A DNA stretch of 64,000 bases from Chitinophagaceae bacterium (GTDB lineage: Bacteria; Bacteroidota; Bacteroidia; Chitinophagales; Chitinophagaceae): assembly GCA_023957125.1 (NCBI GenBank), contig JAMLHL010000011.1:1-64000 (forward strand), in the 5' to 3' direction. Position 1 is the first letter of the stretch; each line of letters starts with the position of its first letter. Of the stretch, positions 15,437-24,880 are shown one piece after another. Both the position numbers and the translations under genes were made by a program. The notes beneath the pieces were generated by a model. The model was not told the DNA's origin. It did not search any database and saw only the letters and a program-made list of their open reading frames with translations.

Positions 15437-16630
15437 TTGTTTTACCAGTTCATAAAATTACTCGCCCGGTTCAGTTTATTATTCTTTTTCAAAAGAAAGA
15501 TTGTTTGCGGCGCTTCGTTGCGCAACTTAAAAGGTCCGGCGATCATTGCGGCCAACCATCCCAATTCCATGATGGATGCAGCCCTGATTGCCTGTTTGTG
15601 CAAACAACAGGTACATTTCACCATTCGAAGCGACATGTTCAACAACCCGCTGTTCCGGTTTCTCCTGCAATTCTTAAACGGAATTCCTATATACCGGGTA
15701 ACCGAAGAAAAAGACAAAGTGAAGAAAAACTTCAATAGCATTGAGCAGTGCAAAAACCTGTTGCAACGGGGTGAGATCATCCTTGTTTTTTCAGAAGGTG
15801 TTACCGAGCACAACTGGAAATTGAAACCCATCAAAAGCGCTACGTCCAGAATCGTACAATATGCCCTTCTGGACGACCGGCTCACGAGCAGCCTGCAGGT
15901 AGTGCCCGTAGGATTGACCTACAGCAACTACGATCGGTTAGCCAAAACCGTTAGCATAAACGTGGGATCAGGGTTTTACCCGGGAAAGCTTTCCCATCCT
16001 GAATATACGGGCGCATGGAAACAGTCTTTCAATGCAAGGTTGTACCGGGAACTCCACCGGCTTATTCCTGAACTAAAGACCGGCGATCCTGTTGTTCAAA
16101 GTCTCTGGCGGGGAATTATTACCAATAGCCCTTTTTGTAATAATTGCCGGGAATGGGAGCAACACCTCGAAAACAAGGCAGCCCTGCTATCAGCGCCCGA
16201 TTATCCGCCGGGAACCATCATCAGACCGCGATACGATTCCTGGATACTCAACCGTCCTGCATTTCTAAAGAATGGTTTGGCTGTACTGCTGTTGATCCTG
16301 CCTGGACTCGCCGGTATAATGCTCAACGCTTTATTCTATTTTCCCATACAGGCATTTGCGAAAATCAAATCAAAAGGCACTATTTTTTACGATTCACTTT
16401 TTATCGGGCTGGTCACTATTCTATACCCGATATATATTGTAATTGTTGCAGGGTTACTGGCAAAATATGCCGGGCTGTTTTTTTTATTTTGGATGGCGGC
16501 TGTTCCACTCGGCTTTGCGTGTGCCATTCAACTTTGGAGCCGGGGAACAGGAATAATCAATTATTTCAGGCTATCGTCAGCCGGCAAAAAATATTTGAAG
16601 GGATTGATCTCTGTGAAAAAGGATCAGTAG
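15437..16630 (+). CDS. 1-acylglycerol-3-phosphate O-acyltransferase-like protein (PlsC superfamily)
   Basis: Membrane acyltransferase likely acting in phospholipid synthesis. The catalytic block is ANHPNSMMDA, and the substrate-binding block is FSEGVTEHNWKLKPIKSA; both are typical of the PlsC/GPAT-like family. C-terminal hydrophobic stretches (about 16270-16350 and 16390-16540) anchor it in the membrane. The open frame extends upstream over the divergent flavoprotein gene, but the conserved protein starts near FYQFIKLLARF, so TTG 15437 is chosen (397 residues). The 3' end overlaps map by 7 bases in convergent orientation. Confidence 0.85.
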   Translation: MFYQFIKLLARFSLLFFFKRKIVCGASLRNLKGPAIIAANHPNSMMDAALIACLCKQQVHFTIRSDMFNNPLFRFLLQFLNGIPIYRVTEEKDKVKKNFNSIEQCKNLLQRGEIILVFSEGVTEHNWKLKPIKSATSRIVQYALLDDRLTSSLQVVPVGLTYSNYDRLAKTVSINVGSGFYPGKLSHPEYTGAWKQSFNARLYRELHRLIPELKTGDPVVQSLWRGIITNSPFCNNCREWEQHLENKAALLSAPDYPPGTIIRPRYDSWILNRPAFLKNGLAVLLLILPGLAGIMLNALFYFPIQAFAKIKSKGTIFYDSLFIGLVTILYPIYIVIVAGLLAKYAGLFFLFWMAAVPLGFACAIQLWSRGTGIINYFRLSSAGKKYLKGLISVKKDQ

Positions 16631-17427
16631 TAAGAAGCGTTAAGATCCGGGTTGGCTTTTTCGCCGGCTTCAATTTCTGCAAAAGAAGACAGGATATCGG
16701 GCTTGCTTTTCTGTACACAAACCGTGTGTTCATAATGTGCAGCCGGCAATCCATCTTTGGTTTTAACCGTCCACCCATCATCGTCATAATATATTTCCTT
16801 CCTGCCCATATTGATCATCGGCTCTATGGCAATCACCAATCCTTCCTTCATCTTCAAACCGGTACCTCTTCTTCCATAGTTGGGCACCTGGGGCTCTTCA
16901 TGTAGATCTTTTCCCAACCCATGCCCTACCAGCTCCCGCACCACACCATAGTTAAATTTTTTTTCCGCATGTTCCTGCACCGCATGTGAAATATCCCCCA
17001 CCCGGTTTCCGGAGACGGCCTTTTCCACGCCCTTGTACAAGGATTCTTTGGTTACCCGGAGCAATTGCTTAATGTCGTCCGTCACCTCACCTAACGCAAA
17101 AGTATAGGCGCTATCGCCATGGTAGCCGTTCATAAAAGCGCCCAGATCTACCGATACCACATCGCCTTCTTTCAACACGTTATTGTTTGGAAAGCCATGC
17201 ACCACCGCGTCATTTACGGAAATACAACTGGTAAAAGGGAAGCCGTGATAATTTTTAAACGAAGGAATGGCGCCGTGATCACGGATAAATTTTTCAGCAA
17301 GCGTGTCAATCTGCAACGTGGTGATCCCGGGCTTTAGAAACCGTGCTACCTCCGCGAGGGTAGCGCTCACCAGCAAACAACTCTTCCGGATTAATTCAAT
17401 CTCGTCTTTCGTTTTATAATAAACCAT
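16624..17427 (-). CDS. map: Methionine aminopeptidase, type I
   Basis: Removes the initiator Met from new proteins. 267 residues. The metal ligands fit the family: D in VSVDLGAFMNGYHGD (two Asp), H in VGHGLGKDLHEEP, E in AIEPMINMG and E in HYEHTVCV. The gene starts 6 bases after the secY stop and is the last gene of the ribosomal cluster here. Confidence 0.98.
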   Translation of the reverse strand: MVYYKTKDEIELIRKSCLLVSATLAEVARFLKPGITTLQIDTLAEKFIRDHGAIPSFKNYHGFPFTSCISVNDAVVHGFPNNNVLKEGDVVSVDLGAFMNGYHGDSAYTFALGEVTDDIKQLLRVTKESLYKGVEKAVSGNRVGDISHAVQEHAEKKFNYGVVRELVGHGLGKDLHEEPQVPNYGRRGTGLKMKEGLVIAIEPMINMGRKEIYYDDDGWTVKTKDGLPAAHYEHTVCVQKSKPDILSSFAEIEAGEKANPDLNASYY

Positions 17428-17433
17428 TGTACG

Positions 17434-18774
17434 TTATATCGAAACAGGCGAAGTCGTTTGCCTTCCCTGCAAGCGGCCGCTTTTCATCAACCCATCGTAC
17501 TGGCGCATCAGTAAATGGGTTTCAATTTGCTGCAGCGTATCCAGGATTACAGCCACCATGATCAACAGAGAGGTACCTCCGTAAAATGAGGCAAACAAAG
17601 GGGTTACGCCTGCTCTCTGTACAAACCCGGGCAAAATACCGGCAATCGCAAGAAAAATAGCGCCGGGAAAAGTGATCCGGTCCATTATCATCCCTATGTA
17701 ATCGGCAGTGGGCTGCCCCGGCTTTACACCGGGAATAAAACCGTTGCTTTGTTTCAGGCTATCCGAAACCTGTTTTGGATTAAATATCAGCGCAGTATAT
17801 AAAAAGGTAAAAGCCACTACCATCACGCCGTAAATCAACATATACCAGGCATTGCTGGGATCAGAAAAAATACGGGCTATTCCCTGTCCGCTTTCCATGG
17901 AAGAAAACGACACCAACGTTGGGAGAAACATAATAGCCTGGGCGAAGATAATAGGCATCACACCGGCGGCATTCACTTTAAGCGGAAGAAACTGCCGCGC
18001 CCCGGTAAACTGCCGGTTGCCTACAATTTGTTTTGCGTAATTGATCGGTATTTTTCTTACTCCCTGTACGAGAACAACCAGTCCGAGAATAACGGTAATC
18101 AAAGCGGCGATCTCAATCAGGAAGAAGATCAATCCTCCCCCGCCTCTCACCTGTTTTGCGGCAAACTCCTGGAAGATGCCTTCGGGAAGACGGGCCAAAA
18201 TTCCTACCATTATGATAATAGAAGCTCCGTTGCCCAGCCCTTTATCCTGTATTTTTTCCCCCAACCACATTACAAACAAGCTTCCCGCAGTAAGGATCAC
18301 TACAGTAGATATCCAGAAATAAGGATGAAATGAAGGAATGAGCGCTTCCCGGTTTTGATTGGTAAGATAGGCTACATAGGTACCCGCCTGCAACATGGTT
18401 ACCGCAGCGGTAAGATAACGGGTCCACTGGTTGATCTTTTGCCTGCCGGTATCCCCCTCCTTCTGCATTTTCTGCATCTTGGGCACCAGGATGGTAGCCA
18501 ACTGCATAAAGATAGAAGCAGAGATATAAGGCATGATGCCCAGGGCCAAAATGGAAGCATTGGAAAACGCACCTCCGGCAAAAGTATCAAACAATCCCAG
18601 TAATCCCTGGCTGGCTTTGTGTGAGAACTCGGTGAGCTTGTTGGGATCAATACCCGGAAGAACAATGTGTGTACCAAAACGATATACCAATAACAATAAT
18701 AATGTTACCAATATTTTATCTCTCAACTCTTCAATGGTCCAGATATTCTTCAGTGTCTGAATGAGTTTCTTCAC
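17434..18774 (-). CDS. secY: Protein translocase subunit SecY
   Basis: Pore subunit of the SecYEG translocon in the inner membrane. 446 residues with about ten TM segments; the N-terminal FGTHIVLPGIDPNKL, MPYISASIFMQL (plug/TM2) and cytoplasmic-loop motifs fit SecY. Located between rplO and map, the usual spc-operon place. A short hairpin lies in the rplO-secY gap. Confidence 0.98.
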   Translation of the reverse strand: MKKLIQTLKNIWTIEELRDKILVTLLLLLVYRFGTHIVLPGIDPNKLTEFSHKASQGLLGLFDTFAGGAFSNASILALGIMPYISASIFMQLATILVPKMQKMQKEGDTGRQKINQWTRYLTAAVTMLQAGTYVAYLTNQNREALIPSFHPYFWISTVVILTAGSLFVMWLGEKIQDKGLGNGASIIIMVGILARLPEGIFQEFAAKQVRGGGGLIFFLIEIAALITVILGLVVLVQGVRKIPINYAKQIVGNRQFTGARQFLPLKVNAAGVMPIIFAQAIMFLPTLVSFSSMESGQGIARIFSDPSNAWYMLIYGVMVVAFTFLYTALIFNPKQVSDSLKQSNGFIPGVKPGQPTADYIGMIMDRITFPGAIFLAIAGILPGFVQRAGVTPLFASFYGGTSLLIMVAVILDTLQQIETHLLMRQYDGLMKSGRLQGRQTTSPVSI

Positions 18775-18800
18775 GAATGCTGCGTTTTAGTTTGAGCGCC

Positions 18801-18819
18801 AAATGGGAAAACCCCATTT
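18801..18819 (-). other. Hairpin between rplO and secY
   Basis: AAATGGG and CCCATTT form a 7-bp stem with a 5-base loop. There is no T tract, so it is more likely an mRNA processing or attenuation structure than a full terminator. Confidence 0.45.
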
Positions 18820-18846
18820 AATTGCGTTGTGCAAGGTAAGAAAAAA

Positions 18847-19296
18847 TTACTTTACTAATTCTATCGTCCCGCCGGCATTTTCTATAGCGGTTTTAGCCTT
18901 TTCACTCACCGCATCCACCTTGAACGTGAGGTTGGTCTTCAACTCCCCATTACCCAGTATCTTCACTTTTTCTCCTTTTTTAATCAGGCCGTTAATGTAA
19001 AGATTTTCCACGGAAACCTCTTTCAACCCGTATTTTTCGGACAGTTGTTCTATCTGCCCCAGGTTGAATACCGCATATTCCACACGATTCGGATTCTTAA
19101 AGCCACGTTTGGGCAACCTGCGCTGAATAGGCATCTGGCCCCCTTCGTGGGCTATTTTCCTTTTAAACCCGCTTCTCGACTGGTGACCTTTGTTTCCTTT
19201 GGTGGAGGTGCCCCCGTGTCCTGAAGCCTCGCCCCGTCCTAAACGTTTTTCTCTATGAGTGGCGCCTTCTGCCGGCTTTAACTGATGCAGTTTCAT
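18847..19296 (-). CDS. rplO: 50S ribosomal protein L15
   Basis: 149 residues; binds 23S rRNA late in assembly. The start MKLHQLKPAEGATHREKRLGRGEASGHGGTSTKGNKG region is the L15 signature (glycine/basic-rich N-terminus) and the C-terminal IKILGNGELK equivalent is KVKILGNGELKTNL. Separated from rpmD by a 397-base repeat-filled gap, unusual inside a ribosomal operon. Confidence 0.98.
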   Translation of the reverse strand: MKLHQLKPAEGATHREKRLGRGEASGHGGTSTKGNKGHQSRSGFKRKIAHEGGQMPIQRRLPKRGFKNPNRVEYAVFNLGQIEQLSEKYGLKEVSVENLYINGLIKKGEKVKILGNGELKTNLTFKVDAVSEKAKTAIENAGGTIELVK

Positions 19297-19404
19297 GTTG
19301 TTCTTTTTTTACTCAACGCCCGGAAAACTTTCGGGCTCGCTTTAAAATTATAGATTAAATATACTCTTTGTTCCCACCCGGCAATCTCCCCTTCCCTTCA
19401 ATAC

Positions 19405-19735
19405 CGGTCTGACCTTCGGTACCGACCGCGCCCTCTCACATTTTCAAATTTCCAAATTTTCAAATTCACTCCACACTCTTCCACTTTCACCAGGTCAGGT
19501 ACTTCGACAGCGGTCTGACCTTTGGTACCGACCGTGCCCTCCCACATTTTCACATTTTCACATTTTCATATTTTCAAATTCACTCCACACTCTTCCACTT
19601 TCACCAGGTCAGGCACTTCGACAGCGGTCTGACCTTCGGTACCGACCGCGTCCTCTCACATTTTCACATTTTCAAATCTTCAAATTTTCAAATTCACTTC
19701 ACCTCCTCCACTTTCACCAGGTGATTCACCTTTTC
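19405..19735. repeat. Tandem repeat of about 106-114 bp that includes copies of the rpmD 3' end
   Basis: Three copies begin CGGTCTGACC at 19405, 19511 and 19625. Each holds an imperfect dyad (CGGTC...GACCG around GGTACC), an AT-rich TTTTCAAA/TTTTCACA tract, then AATTCACT and CCACTTTCACCAGGT. In the third copy this last part is the coding end of rpmD, so the upstream copies are duplicated pieces of rpmD plus its trailer. The remaining bases of the 19297-19693 gap show nothing else. Confidence 0.85.
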
Positions 19736-19876
19736 CACCATGCCCAGTATCTGCGGGGTGCCCTCCAGCTCCACGGAGGCGTGTAGTTTTCTCAAACCCA
19801 GCGCAGCCATGGTTTTTTTCTGTCGTTCGGGTCTGTCTATCAGGCTTTTAACCTGTGTTATTTTGATCTTTGCCAT
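19694..19876 (-). CDS. rpmD: 50S ribosomal protein L30
   Basis: 60 residues, normal for bacterial L30: [28 protein letters not shown] is the family signature. It starts 6 bases after the rpsE stop. Its last about 12 codons are repeated twice downstream in the tandem-repeat tract. Confidence 0.97.
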   Translation of the reverse strand: MAKIKITQVKSLIDRPERQKKTMAALGLRKLHASVELEGTPQILGMVEKVNHLVKVEEVK

Positions 19877-19882
19877 GATGAA

Positions 19883-20401
19883 TTATCCGTTGAAAACTTT
19901 TTTAAGAGAGATTTTCCTTTCCTTAGCCACCGCAATCGGTTCCCGTAGCTGCGATAAGGCTTTGAAAGTGGCTTTTACCACGTTATGCGGATTAGCGGAT
20001 CCCAGCGATTTGGCCAATACGTCCGTCAGCCCGGCGCTTTCAAGCACCGCGCGCATGCTTCCCCCGGCAATTACGCCGGTACCGAGCGCAGCAGGTTTGA
20101 TCAGCACTTTGGCAGCACCTTCCTTAGACCACTGCTCGTGGGGTATGGTACCCTTCATTACAGGCACCTGGATCAGGTTCTTCTTAGCGTCGTCAATGCC
20201 TTTGGCAATTGCCTGCTGAACTTCTTTTGCTTTTCCCAATCCGTGGCCCACTACCCCGTTTTCATTACCTACCACCACCAGTGCGGAGAAACTGAAGGCG
20301 CGTCCGCCTTTGGTTGTTTTAACCACGCGGTTAATAGCCACCACTTTTTCCTTGAACTCTATGTCGCCGGCTTTTACCTTGTTTAAATTTACTTTTGACA
20401 T
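19883..20401 (-). CDS. rpsE: 30S ribosomal protein S5
   Basis: 172 residues; acts in decoding fidelity and mRNA unwinding. The dsRBD-like N-terminal part ([31 protein letters not shown]) and the C-terminal [29 protein letters not shown] block are standard S5. Sits between rplR and rpmD in conserved order. Confidence 0.98.
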   Translation of the reverse strand: MSKVNLNKVKAGDIEFKEKVVAINRVVKTTKGGRAFSFSALVVVGNENGVVGHGLGKAKEVQQAIAKGIDDAKKNLIQVPVMKGTIPHEQWSKEGAAKVLIKPAALGTGVIAGGSMRAVLESAGLTDVLAKSLGSANPHNVVKATFKALSQLREPIAVAKERKISLKKVFNG

Positions 20402-20441
20402 TTATGAACTTGTTATTAGTAAAATAATTTCAATACCAGGA

Positions 20442-20795
20442 TCAGATTTTCAAACCTCCTTCCCGGGCTCCTTCCGCTACTGCTTTTACCCTCCCGTGGT
20501 AGAGATAACCGCCACGGTCAAAAACAGCCGATTGGATACCAAGCGCGTTGGCTTTTGTCGCAATAGCTTTTCCTACCAGGCTGCTCAACCCGGTTTTGGG
20601 GGCCTTTTGAGCTTTGATATCCTTATCTTTGGAAGATGCGGCGGCCAGCGTAACGCCATTTTCATCGTCAATCAACTGCACATAAATCTCCGCATTACTT
20701 CTGAAAACAGATAGCCTGGGTCTTTGCGCAGTACCGGATACCGTTTTACGAATATTGTATCTGATCTTTTGTCTTCTGAGAACTTTCGCGTCCAT
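20442..20795 (-). CDS. rplR: 50S ribosomal protein L18
   Basis: 117 residues; binds 5S rRNA. Signature parts are [38 protein letters not shown] and the C-terminal [25 protein letters not shown]. Conserved order between rplF and rpsE. Confidence 0.98.
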   Translation of the reverse strand: MDAKVLRRQKIRYNIRKTVSGTAQRPRLSVFRSNAEIYVQLIDDENGVTLAAASSKDKDIKAQKAPKTGLSSLVGKAIATKANALGIQSAVFDRGGYLYHGRVKAVAEGAREGGLKI

Positions 20796-20852
20796 TTTTC
20801 TTTTATTTTTTGCCCGATGCTGCCGGACAGGATATTCAAATTAAGGCTCAAT

Positions 20853-21407
20853 TTATTTACCGGCTGTTTTACCGGCTTTACGGCGAAGTTGTTCGCCCGC
20901 ATATTTAACCCCTTTCCCCTTATATGGCTCTGGTTTCCGCAAACTGCGGATTTTAGCGGCCACCTGGCCAATTAACTGCTTGTCAATTCCTTCAAGCGAC
21001 ACTGTTGGATTTTTCCCTTTTTCCTGCGTGGTACTCACCTTTAGTTCCGTTGGTATCTCGAAAACGATATTATGGGAATAACCCAAAGACAGATCCAGCA
21101 AATTGCCCTGGTTAGAGGCTCTGAAACCCACCCCAACCAATTCCAGGTCTCTTTTGTAACCTTCCGTTACGCCCTTCACCAGGTTGGCCGCAATGGCGCG
21201 GTACAATCCATGCAGGGAGCGGTGATGGATCTGGTCGGTAGGACGGGAAAAAACAACCTCCCCATCTTTCACTTCCACTTTTATATCGCGGTCAACAGCT
21301 TGTTTCAGTTCCCCTTTCGGACCCTTAACCGCCAATACATTATCCTTACCAACGGTAACCGTTACCCCGGCTGGAACTACAATGGGCTTTTTACCTATAC
21401 GAGACAT
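20853..21407 (-). CDS. rplF: 50S ribosomal protein L6
   Basis: 184 residues; located near the factor-binding site. MSRIGKKPIVVPAGVTV and the C-terminal motif IRSLRKPEPYKGKGVKYAGE are diagnostic of L6. The gap to rpsH (108 bases) carries TTTGAAATTT-type simple repeats. Confidence 0.98.
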   Translation of the reverse strand: MSRIGKKPIVVPAGVTVTVGKDNVLAVKGPKGELKQAVDRDIKVEVKDGEVVFSRPTDQIHHRSLHGLYRAIAANLVKGVTEGYKRDLELVGVGFRASNQGNLLDLSLGYSHNIVFEIPTELKVSTTQEKGKNPTVSLEGIDKQLIGQVAAKIRSLRKPEPYKGKGVKYAGEQLRRKAGKTAGK

Positions 21408-21515
21408 AAATAATTTAAAATTTGAAGTTTGAAATTTAAGTTTCTCTGGTCAGGGTTGAACGTGTTCAGCTCCGTATAGAGAGCTTAGATTATCATTCGG
21501 CCCCGCCTAATATTT

Positions 21516-21914
21516 TTAGAATATATAACAAAGCACTTCGCCGCCCACATTCTGCGCCTTAGCCTGCTTGTCGGTCATCACTCCCTTTGAAGTGCTCACA
21601 ATAGCAATTCCCAGTCCGTTCATAACCCTCTTAAAATCAGTGGGTTTGGAATACTGCCTCAAACCGGGCCGGCTCACTCTTTCCAGTGACCTGATAGCTG
21701 GCTGTTTGGTTTGCGCATCATATTTCAAAGCAATCTTGATCACCCCCTGCTTGTTATCGTCCTCAAACTTATACTTCAAAATATATCCCTGCTCGTATAA
21801 TATTTCGGTCATACGTTTTTTGAGATTTGATGCCGGAATTTCCACAATACGATGACCGGCCATCTGTGCATTGCGCACCCTGGTCAGGAAATCTGCTATA
21901 GGATCTGTTACCAT
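21516..21914 (-). CDS. rpsH: 30S ribosomal protein S8
   Basis: 132 residues; binds the central 16S rRNA domain and is the usual spc-operon translational repressor in enterics. MVTDPIADFLTRVRNAQ and the C-terminal STSKGVMTDKQAKAQNVGGEVLCYIF are the S8 signatures. Confidence 0.98.
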   Translation of the reverse strand: MVTDPIADFLTRVRNAQMAGHRIVEIPASNLKKRMTEILYEQGYILKYKFEDDNKQGVIKIALKYDAQTKQPAIRSLERVSRPGLRQYSKPTDFKRVMNGLGIAIVSTSKGVMTDKQAKAQNVGGEVLCYIF

Positions 21915-22003
21915 TTTTATGAATTAATCAGTTCAAAATTATTTTATACTGCAAACGAATTCAAAATTTGAAATCATAAATATCGAATTTCAAATCTCAA
22001 ATC

Positions 22004-22273
22004 CTACCAGCTCGCTTTCTTAACACCCGGAATAGTGCCATTCAACGCCATATCACGGAAAGCAATTCTCGACAAGCCGAAATAACGGATATATCCCCTG
22101 GGACGACCCGACACCTGGCAACGGTTCTTCAACCTCACTTTGGATGAGTTCCTGGGTAATGCATCAAGGGCCGCCCAATCACCGGCTGCTTTCAGGGCAG
22201 CACGTTTTTCGGCGTACTGCGCCACAAGACGTTCTCTCTTTTTTTGTCTGGCTACAATTGACTTTTTTGCCAT
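22004..22273 (-). CDS. rpsN: 30S ribosomal protein S14 (zinc-independent form)
   Basis: 89 residues with [24 protein letters not shown]. The long form lacking the CXXC pairs of the zinc-binding paralogue. Conserved order between rplE and rpsH; flanked on the rpsH side by AAATTTGAAAT repeats. Confidence 0.98.
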   Translation of the reverse strand: MAKKSIVARQKKRERLVAQYAEKRAALKAAGDWAALDALPRNSSKVRLKNRCQVSGRPRGYIRYFGLSRIAFRDMALNGTIPGVKKASW

Positions 22274-22337
22274 AATTTATATTCTATTCTGATTTTTAAG
22301 ATTCAGCCCCTTCGGGGAATATCCATATATAGTTGAC

Positions 22338-22907
22338 TTAATTCTTTTTCGCGTTTTTGAACGGCATACCCAGCTCTTTCAGCAATTCATAGGCTTCCTC
22401 ATTGGTATTTGCCGAGGTTACAAAAGTGATGTCCATTCCTGTAATCTTATTCACTTTGTCTATATCAATTTCAGGAAAAATGATCTGTTCCGTAATGCCG
22501 AGGGTATAATTACCGCGCCCGTCAAAAGCCTTTTCATTGATGCCCCTGAAATCGCGCACCCTCGGTAAGGCTGCGGAAATCAACCGGTCTAAAAACTCGT
22601 ACATCTTTACCCCCCTTAGGGTTACTCTTGCACCGATGGGCACTCCTTTCCTAAGTTTAAAGTTGGAGATATCTTTCTTGGAAACGGTAGCCACCGCTTT
22701 CTGACCGGTAATAGCGCTCAGTTCGTCCACAGCGGTATCCACCAGCTTCTTGTCGTTCACCGCGCCATTCACTCCCCGGTTCAAACAGATCTTCTCCAGC
22801 TCAGGAACCTGCATAACGCTTGTGTAGGAAAAGCGCTTCATTAATGCCGGTACCACATCCTTCTTATATTTGTCGGCTAACCTGGGCGTATATTTTGTTG
22901 TACTCAT
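22338..22907 (-). CDS. rplE: 50S ribosomal protein L5
   Basis: 189 residues; binds 5S rRNA and contacts the P-site tRNA. Motifs include [45 protein letters not shown] and the end [25 protein letters not shown]. Confidence 0.98.
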   Translation of the reverse strand: MSTTKYTPRLADKYKKDVVPALMKRFSYTSVMQVPELEKICLNRGVNGAVNDKKLVDTAVDELSAITGQKAVATVSKKDISNFKLRKGVPIGARVTLRGVKMYEFLDRLISAALPRVRDFRGINEKAFDGRGNYTLGITEQIIFPEIDIDKVNKITGMDITFVTSANTNEEAYELLKELGMPFKNAKKN

Positions 22908-22955
22908 ATTGCTATAAATTTACAATGCTGCTGTCCATTTTTAAATTACAGATAC

Positions 22956-23291
22956 CTAAATAACGTTACCCGACTTTTTAGATACACGAACCAATTTCCC
23001 GTCTTCTCTCGAACGTTTCACTTTAGTACCCTCACTGCTTTTTGCATCCCATAACATCACGTTGCTGATTTGTATGGGTGCTTCTTTTTTTACCAGTCCG
23101 CCTTTGGTATTCTGTGCAGAGGGCTTGGTATGCCGGGTGATGATGTTAGCTCCCTCCACCAGTACCCGTCCTTCATCAGGAAATACTTCCAGCACTTTCC
23201 GGGGCTTTTTCAGATCTTTATCGTCTCCGGTAATGATCACCACCGAGTCGCCTTTTTTGACGTTGAACTTAGGCTTAAATCTTTTGCTCAT
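22956..23291 (-). CDS. rplX: 50S ribosomal protein L24
   Basis: 111 residues; assembly initiator. The KOW motif KKGDSVVIITGDDKDLKKPRKVLEVFPDEGRVLVEGANIITRH is clear, and the C-terminus is standard. Lies between rplN and rplE. Confidence 0.97.
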   Translation of the reverse strand: MSKRFKPKFNVKKGDSVVIITGDDKDLKKPRKVLEVFPDEGRVLVEGANIITRHTKPSAQNTKGGLVKKEAPIQISNVMLWDAKSSEGTKVKRSREDGKLVRVSKKSGNVI

Positions 23292-23379
23292 TTTATTTTG
23301 CTTTAGGCTGCCCGTTGTCAGCCGATTAAGTTTATATAAATATTTTCTAAAAGCGTATGGCTAATAGTGTGCCCGGTTT

Positions 23380-23748
23380 TTACAATACTTCCGGCGCAAG
23401 GGAAATGATCTTCATATATCCTTTGTCCCGAAGTTCCCTGGCCACGGGTCCAAAAATACGCGTACCTCTCGGCTCATCCGACTGATTCAACAATACCACT
23501 GCATTATCGTCAAAACGAATATAAGATCCGTCTTTCCGCCGAAGCTTATTTTTAGTGCGAACAATCACCGCTTTGGTAACCGTACCTTTTTTTATACCGC
23601 CTGCAGGAATAGCGTCTTTAACAGTTACTACAATCTTATCCCCAATCTTCGCATAATCCTGTCCGCTATTGCCCAATACGCGGATACACAACACCTCTTT
23701 AGCGCCGCTGTTATCTGCTACATTTAACCTGCTTTCTTGCTGAATCAT
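23380..23748 (-). CDS. rplN: 50S ribosomal protein L14
   Basis: 122 residues; forms intersubunit bridges. [26 protein letters not shown] and the end [23 protein letters not shown] are diagnostic. The 115-base gap to rpsQ is filled with TTTGAAATTTGA-type repeats. Confidence 0.98.
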   Translation of the reverse strand: MIQQESRLNVADNSGAKEVLCIRVLGNSGQDYAKIGDKIVVTVKDAIPAGGIKKGTVTKAVIVRTKNKLRRKDGSYIRFDDNAVVLLNQSDEPRGTRIFGPVARELRDKGYMKIISLAPEVL

Positions 23749-23863
23749 CGTTTTAGTTATTTGAAATTTGATATTTGAAATTTAATATTTGATGCGATGT
23801 TGAGATGATGATAAAATCAAAACATCTCTAATCTCAAACCAGAAATCTCAAATCAGAAATTTA

Positions 23864-24121
23864 TTATTTCGCTTTTTCCACTATCCCCACCAGGCGCCAG
23901 TGTTTGGTTTTACTCAGCGGGCGCACTTCCATGATCTTCACCAGGTCGCCGATGCCGCATTCATTCTTTTCATCGTGGGCATGGAACTTGGTGGTCTTTT
24001 TTACGAACTTTCCATAGATGGGGTGTTTTACCTTGGTTTCAATTGCAACCGTCACGGTTTTTTCCATCCTGTTGCTGGTTACTACCCCGATCTTTGTTTT
24101 ACGCAAATTTCTTTCAGCCAT
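23864..24121 (-). CDS. rpsQ: 30S ribosomal protein S17
   Basis: 85 residues; binds 16S rRNA 5' domain. [22 protein letters not shown] and [28 protein letters not shown] mark S17. It starts 1 base after the rpmC stop. Confidence 0.98.
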   Translation of the reverse strand: MAERNLRKTKIGVVTSNRMEKTVTVAIETKVKHPIYGKFVKKTTKFHAHDEKNECGIGDLVKIMEVRPLSKTKHWRLVGIVEKAK

Positions 24122-24122
24122 T

Positions 24123-24332
24123 TTATTTAGCTTTTAGCTTTTTCTTTAATTCGGTTTTTATCCTGGCAATGTCCCTTCTAACCGATTGGATGGTCATTGG
24201 GTTCTCCAACGGAGAAGTGGCATGAGCAAATTTTAATTTCTTCAGCCGCACCTCATCTTCCCTGAGCCGAGCCTCTAAATCCCCGTCACTCATCATTTTC
24301 AGGCTATTCAAAAATTCAACTTTCTTTGACAT
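24123..24332 (-). CDS. rpmC: 50S ribosomal protein L29
   Basis: 69 residues; surrounds the peptide exit tunnel. The two-helix pattern with [33 protein letters not shown]-type C-terminal half fits L29. Conserved order rplP-rpmC-rpsQ. Confidence 0.96.
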   Translation of the reverse strand: MSKKVEFLNSLKMMSDGDLEARLREDEVRLKKLKFAHATSPLENPMTIQSVRRDIARIKTELKKKLKAK

Positions 24333-24376
24333 TATACTACTGGTTTTGACATGTTTTTAAACAAATCCTCACTGCA

Positions 24377-24796
24377 TTATCCCGCGTAATCCCGGCGAAC
24401 AATGAACCGGGTTTTAATCGGTAATTTAGCTGCTGCCAACAGCATTGCCTGTTTTGCTATCTCCAGCGACACGCCATCGGCTTCAAAAAGAATGCGTCCG
24501 GGTTCCACTACGGCTGCCCAAAATTCGGGATTACCTTTACCTTTACCCATCCTCACTTCAGCAGGCTTGCGGGTTATCGGCTTATCCGGGAAAACGCGGA
24601 TCCACACGTTTCCTTCCCGCTTCATGGCGCGTGTCATCGCCTGGCGGGCGGATTCAATCTGGCGGTTGTTGAGCCAGATAGGTTCCAGCGCTTTCAGTGC
24701 AAAAGAACCGAAAGCTACCGTGTCTCCACGTTTTGCCACCTGCCTGATCCGTCCCTTTTGCGCTTTCCTGTGTTTTGTTCTCTTCGGTTGTAACAT
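24377..24796 (-). CDS. rplP: 50S ribosomal protein L16
   Basis: 139 residues; organises the A-site tRNA region of the 50[47 protein letters not shown] and [16 protein letters not shown] are all present and standard. Confidence 0.98.
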   Translation of the reverse strand: MLQPKRTKHRKAQKGRIRQVAKRGDTVAFGSFALKALEPIWLNNRQIESARQAMTRAMKREGNVWIRVFPDKPITRKPAEVRMGKGKGNPEFWAAVVEPGRILFEADGVSLEIAKQAMLLAAAKLPIKTRFIVRRDYAG

Positions 24797-24880
24797 TATA
24801 TTACAATTTGAAAATTTGAATATTTACTTTTCTTATTCCTGTCTCCGGCTCCTTCAGCAGGGTGTTGCTGAATACCCGGT

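Noticed and set aside
16144-16905. 253-codon + strand ORF
   Set aside because: Overlaps the acyltransferase and map genes in other frames, with no family features.
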